A DNA stretch of 64,000 nt from positions 28,358,983 through 28,422,982 of the forward strand of contig NC_058337.1 in assembly GCF_905475395.1 (NCBI RefSeq), written 5' to 3'. Source of the DNA: Chrysoperla carnea. Lineage: Eukaryota; Arthropoda; Insecta; Neuroptera; Chrysopidae. The stretch's first letter is position 1. Every line of letters starts with the position of its first letter. Below are positions 60,713 to 64,000 of this stretch, in pieces. Below the pieces are notes generated by a model. It was not told the origin of the DNA. It did no database searches and was given only the letters and a program-made list of their open reading frames with translations. The translations under genes and the position numbers were made by a program.

Positions 60713-60868
60713 ATTTATAAATAACACTATTTTGATGATATCTTGTTCGGCATATTTCTTGACGTACGAGGCTCAGTATTCAACAGTAATTCAATGTATG
60801 CATAATGGTGAGTTAAAATTGTTACAAACACTTTCAACTTAAATACTATTGCCTGGCAAAAAGAAGTG
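60713..60868. other. Short spacer
   Basis: Nothing recognised between the R1 fragment and the palindrome. Confidence 0.4.
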
Positions 60869-61865
60869 ATATCCCACCAAAAACATAAATGTGTAAAAAG
60901 GCGTAGATGTCACAGAATTAAAATAAACTCAATTACGTCAGCCCAAAAAAGTTGTGAAATCCCGTAGAGAAAAAAATTCTTCGAAAAAAAATTATAAAAA
61001 TGGCATAAATTTATTGAGTAACTTTTCCGTAAAGAAACATTAAAGTATTACATTAGCAACTTTTCGGTGACTTCATACCTACACGCACCTGTATAGGAGA
61101 ACAAAAGATAATCGTTAACCCCCTACTATCTCCCTCCTCCCCTCTAATGTTATGACGTTATAATTTTTTCACAACTTTTATTAAACATCAAAATTTAAAT
61201 TTAAACAATCAAAGTATTCTTTAGATTAAAGTCAAGCACCTACTTAACAAAGGCCTAATTTTTTTACTAAAGTACGAAAATTGTTGGTTTAAATTTCTTG
61301 TGTAAGTTTCTCCTTAGTACGTATTTATTTAATATTTTACTTCGCAAGTTTTCGGAATACAAAAAACGAATCTAAAAATAAAAAACTTGCGAAGTAAAAT
61401 ATTAAATAAATACGTACTAAGGAGAAACTTACACAAGAAATTTAAACCAACAATTTTCGTACTTTAGTAAAAAAATTAGGCCTTTGTTAAGTAGGTGCTT
61501 GACTTTAATCTAAAGAATACTTTGATTGTTTAAATTTAAATTTTGATGTTTAATAAAAGTTGTGAAAAAATTATAACGTCATAACATTAGAGGGGAGGAG
61601 GGAGATAGTAGGGGGTTAACGATTATCTTTTGTTCTCCTATACAGGTGCGTGTAGGTATGAAGTCACCGAAAAGTTGCTAATGTAATACTTTAATGTTTC
61701 TTTACGGAAAAGTTACTCAATAAATTTATGCCATTTTTATAATTTTTTTTCGAAGAATTTTTTTCTCTACGGGATTTCACAACTTTTTTGGGCTGACGTA
61801 ATTGAGTTTATTTTAATTCTGTGACATCTACGCCTTTTTACACATTTATGTTTTTGGTGGGATAT
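60869..61865. repeat. 484-bp inverted repeat with 29-bp spacer
   Basis: The left arm 60869-61352 and right arm 61382-61865 are reverse complements. Base positions at the outer and inner ends add to the same value (122734), so there is no net indel, and every stretch I compared, including homopolymer runs, matched. The spacer is CGGAATACAAAAAACGAATC plus TAAAAATAA. The outer ends read TATCCCACC ... GGTGGGATA, compatible with a TA-flanked fold-back element with TCCCACC termini. No gene lies inside. A cruciform or long hairpin RNA could form. A read-through or assembly artefact is the main alternative. Confidence 0.92.
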
Positions 61866-62319
61866 ACTAAATCAGCTACAGAACAAATTTTTTTGATAGT
61901 GAAGTTTGCGTGAATTTTTGATACTTCTAATTGTTTAATGTTTTATTTCCATAATAATCCGTAACTTTCTCGTTTTGCACCCGTAACTCTGTAATATGTT
62001 TGAAAAGTGATACTATTAATATCCATCAACATTATATATTGGGCAAAAAGGCTACACATATTTTCATCGTAATATGTGTGTCCTCAGAAGACGGATGGCT
62101 CATGTGATCCCAGATATTTTATCAGTCTTAGCAACCCACTTTGCTTTTAAATTTTTCTACAAAAAAAAAATAAAATAAATATTTATTTTCGATTCTCACT
62201 ATCGCGTTTTTAGACTCACATACAGACAAGATTTCAACAACATTTCCTTCCCTAAAAAAAACCACCTATTTTATCCCATTTGTTACATACTGTTTAATTA
62301 TTTTCCTAAGTATTGATTC
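61866..62319. other. Spacer, nothing recognised
   Basis: No supported gene or element between the palindrome and the next R1 copy. Confidence 0.4.
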
Positions 62320-62886
62320 CCAAAAATATTGATGCTACGAATAAAATTTTGGTATAGCTGTTCTTAAAATCATCTAAAGAGTTCATTTCCGGTTGTCCGC
62401 TGTAAACACGATAACTAAAAAACGAGAAGAGATATCAAGCTGAAATTTTTATAGCGCGCTAAGTGAGGTTGTGCTCGTAAATGAGCAACATAGGTCAATT
62501 GGGTGATGTAAACCGTTAGAGATAAAACAAAAAATTAAATGTACAAATTTTTCCTTATAAATAAATAACTTGTTTGAAAAATTTTTTCGTATACGTCACT
62601 GTTTACCCGTGAGGGCGCAAGTTAGGACAAAACTTCCATTTTCTCCAAAACTATAAAAGATTAGGCAGTTGAAAATTTGCAGATAGCTTCAAGTAATGGT
62701 TTTTTGAAATATTCTCGAAAAACGAAAAAAATTCTAGAAATATTTTCGAAAACCAACTAAATGAATAAAATGTTGGTTTTTAAACTCTTCTAATTTATAA
62801 AAAAGAAATGCAAGCACTAATATTCAACACTTTCTATACATGGTATTTCAACAATTAACTCAGTCAATTGTTTTTTTTCACTTGTT
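62320..62886 (-). mobile_element. R1 interspersed repeat, variant subfamily
   Basis: A reverse copy from TTGATGCTACGAATAAAATT to TTTTTTTTCACTTGTTTC. It carries the variant 5' third (GGACAAAACTTCCATTTTCT, GTTTTTAAACTCTTC, CAAGCACTAATATTCAACAC) shared with 19791-20332. The pyrimidine tract is reduced to GGTTGTCCGCTG. Confidence 0.8.
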
Positions 62887-62983
62887 TCAATTCTAAATTC
62901 TACAAAAACTCTCAATCCTAGAAGATTATACTTTGAAATTAATTTTTAAAATTATAGAAAATACTTAGTAATTTTTTCAGACT

Positions 62984-62993
62984 TTTATTTATT
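62984..62993 (-). terminator. Poly(A) signals for DDX27
   Basis: Two overlapping AATAAA hexamers on the minus strand (complement TTTATTTATT) lie about 20-25 bases after the DDX27 stop codon. Confidence 0.5.
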
Positions 62994-63011
62994 GAATATA
63001 TACAAAAATAA

Positions 63012-63715
63012 TTATTTATTTTTCGCCTTTCCACCTTTTCCACCTTTGAAAACTTTTTTATTAACATTATTTTGTTTATTTTTCTTTTTGATATTACTAT
63101 TCTTACTTTTTTGAACTTTAGTCGCTTCATATCGCATCCGTTTAACGCCTTTCTTCGACACATCAAATAGATCACTTTCAAAATTAGATTTCTTACGTTT
63201 CATTGGACCTTTATTTGGTCGTTCTACATCATCTATAACTGATCTAATCTTTTTCGGTTTATGCTGTTTCTTTGCAGCTTTTGATTGGAAAAATGCAACC
63301 TTAGTTAAAGGATCATTTGCTTGATCATCTTTAATTTTCTTTTTCTTATCTTTTTTGTTAATTGTTTTTGATTTTTCTTTTAATTTTGTTTCTTCTTCAT
63401 TACGCTCCTTTTTCGTTTGGAACCATTCTCGTTTTCGATTATCTTGATTTTCACCTGTTAAAATATTTTTCGCTCGATTTATACGATTCTCTTCTTTAGC
63501 AATCATTCGTTCTTCTTTTTCCGCTTGCAAAATTGCTTCTAATTCAGGTTCGATTTTCTCTATTTTCTCTTTATATTTTTGAATTATATTTGGTGGTATT
63601 ATTCTAGTTTTGACAGGATTTCTTGCTTTTTTAATAATATCTTTAACAATTTTTCGATCCGATTCTGTGGCTAAGCTGACTGAAACTCCAGCACGACCAG
63701 CTCTTGCAGTTCGAC
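63012..63715 (-). CDS. DDX27: DEAD-box RNA helicase DDX27 (Drs1), 3' terminal exon, partial gene
   Basis: This last exon codes 233 residues and starts after a TTTTTAAG acceptor with GRTARAGRAGVSVSLATESD, i.e. the end of helicase motif VI (HRxGRTARAG) and the following core strand. The conserved post-core region follows: RKIVKDIIKKARNPVKTRII, EKIEKIEPELEAILQAEKEE, then REWFQTKKERNEE, a signature of the Drs1/DDX27 group. The tail is Lys-rich and ends VFKGGKGGKAKNK. The protein is a nucleolar helicase for large-subunit rRNA maturation. The upstream exons (motifs Q through V) lie to the right of the window. The internal ATG at 63530 is not the start. Confidence 0.9.
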
Positions 63716-64000
63716 CTTAAAAATTTTAAATTCAAATTGAGTTACACAAGGAGGCTTTTAAGAAATGCGGGTGTTTAAATCTTACTTTTCAGCCAAAGGA
63801 AGTTTTTAAAAAGGAGATTTATATTACAAATCTTACGTAATCGCTACACTCCAGACAAAAAAATTACCTTGATAAACGATTTTCTTTATAATTGAAAACT
63901 GTATGTTCTTTCATTATTCTCAAAGAATTCGTTGCCGTTAAGAACATCGTAAAAATTCGATGAATTGTTTCTCAATTTTAATAATAATTTCGTTTTATGC
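63716..64000 (-). other. DDX27 intron, running off the window
   Basis: Sequence upstream of the last DDX27 exon. No exon-like open stretch in the frame of the helicase is seen, so the next coding exon is beyond position 64000. Confidence 0.6.

Overview
The window reads as nuclear DNA of an insect. It is very AT-rich, its genes carry spliceosomal introns with GT/AG borders, and the recognisable proteins (dystrobrevin, an SMAP-type ArfGAP, an MRGBP/Eaf7 protein, a DDX27 helicase, a histone H2A copy) are closest in architecture to insect and other animal proteins. A tRNA-derived SINE ends in CCTAA repeats, the complement of the common insect telomere unit TTAGG. I cannot fix the order from sequence alone.

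Layout. Positions 1-26.9 kb hold almost no coding signal. This part is packed with non-autonomous mobile elements: several copies of a roughly 550-600 bp interspersed repeat (called R1 here), two SINE copies (one with a perfect 12-bp target-site duplication), two short elements with CACGGTAAGA termini, Helitron-like ends, and several fold-back elements. A candidate 43-codon first exon of an unidentified gene lies on the minus strand at 27.0 kb. From 28.9 to 63.7 kb there is a gene island: MRGBP (+, two exons), SMAP (-, four exons) converging on it, dystrobrevin (-, ten exons over 10.5 kb, reconstructed to 704 aa with every splice phase consistent), a degenerate H2A copy (-), and the 3' exon of DDX27 (-) running off the right edge. 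The genes look like independent housekeeping or structural genes; nothing suggests a shared pathway or operon.

The unusual part is 54.5-62 kb. There, two roughly 745-bp direct repeats flank the broken H2A copy and an extremely AT-rich spacer. Next comes a tandem array of about 47 monomers of 30 bp, each centred on a TGCGCA-like palindrome and organised into a 480-bp higher-order repeat with no visible indels. It is followed by a 484-bp inverted repeat with a 29-bp spacer whose arms match in every stretch compared. These are the best candidates for something undescribed, though a satellite seed, a fold-back transposon or an assembly artefact are sober alternatives.
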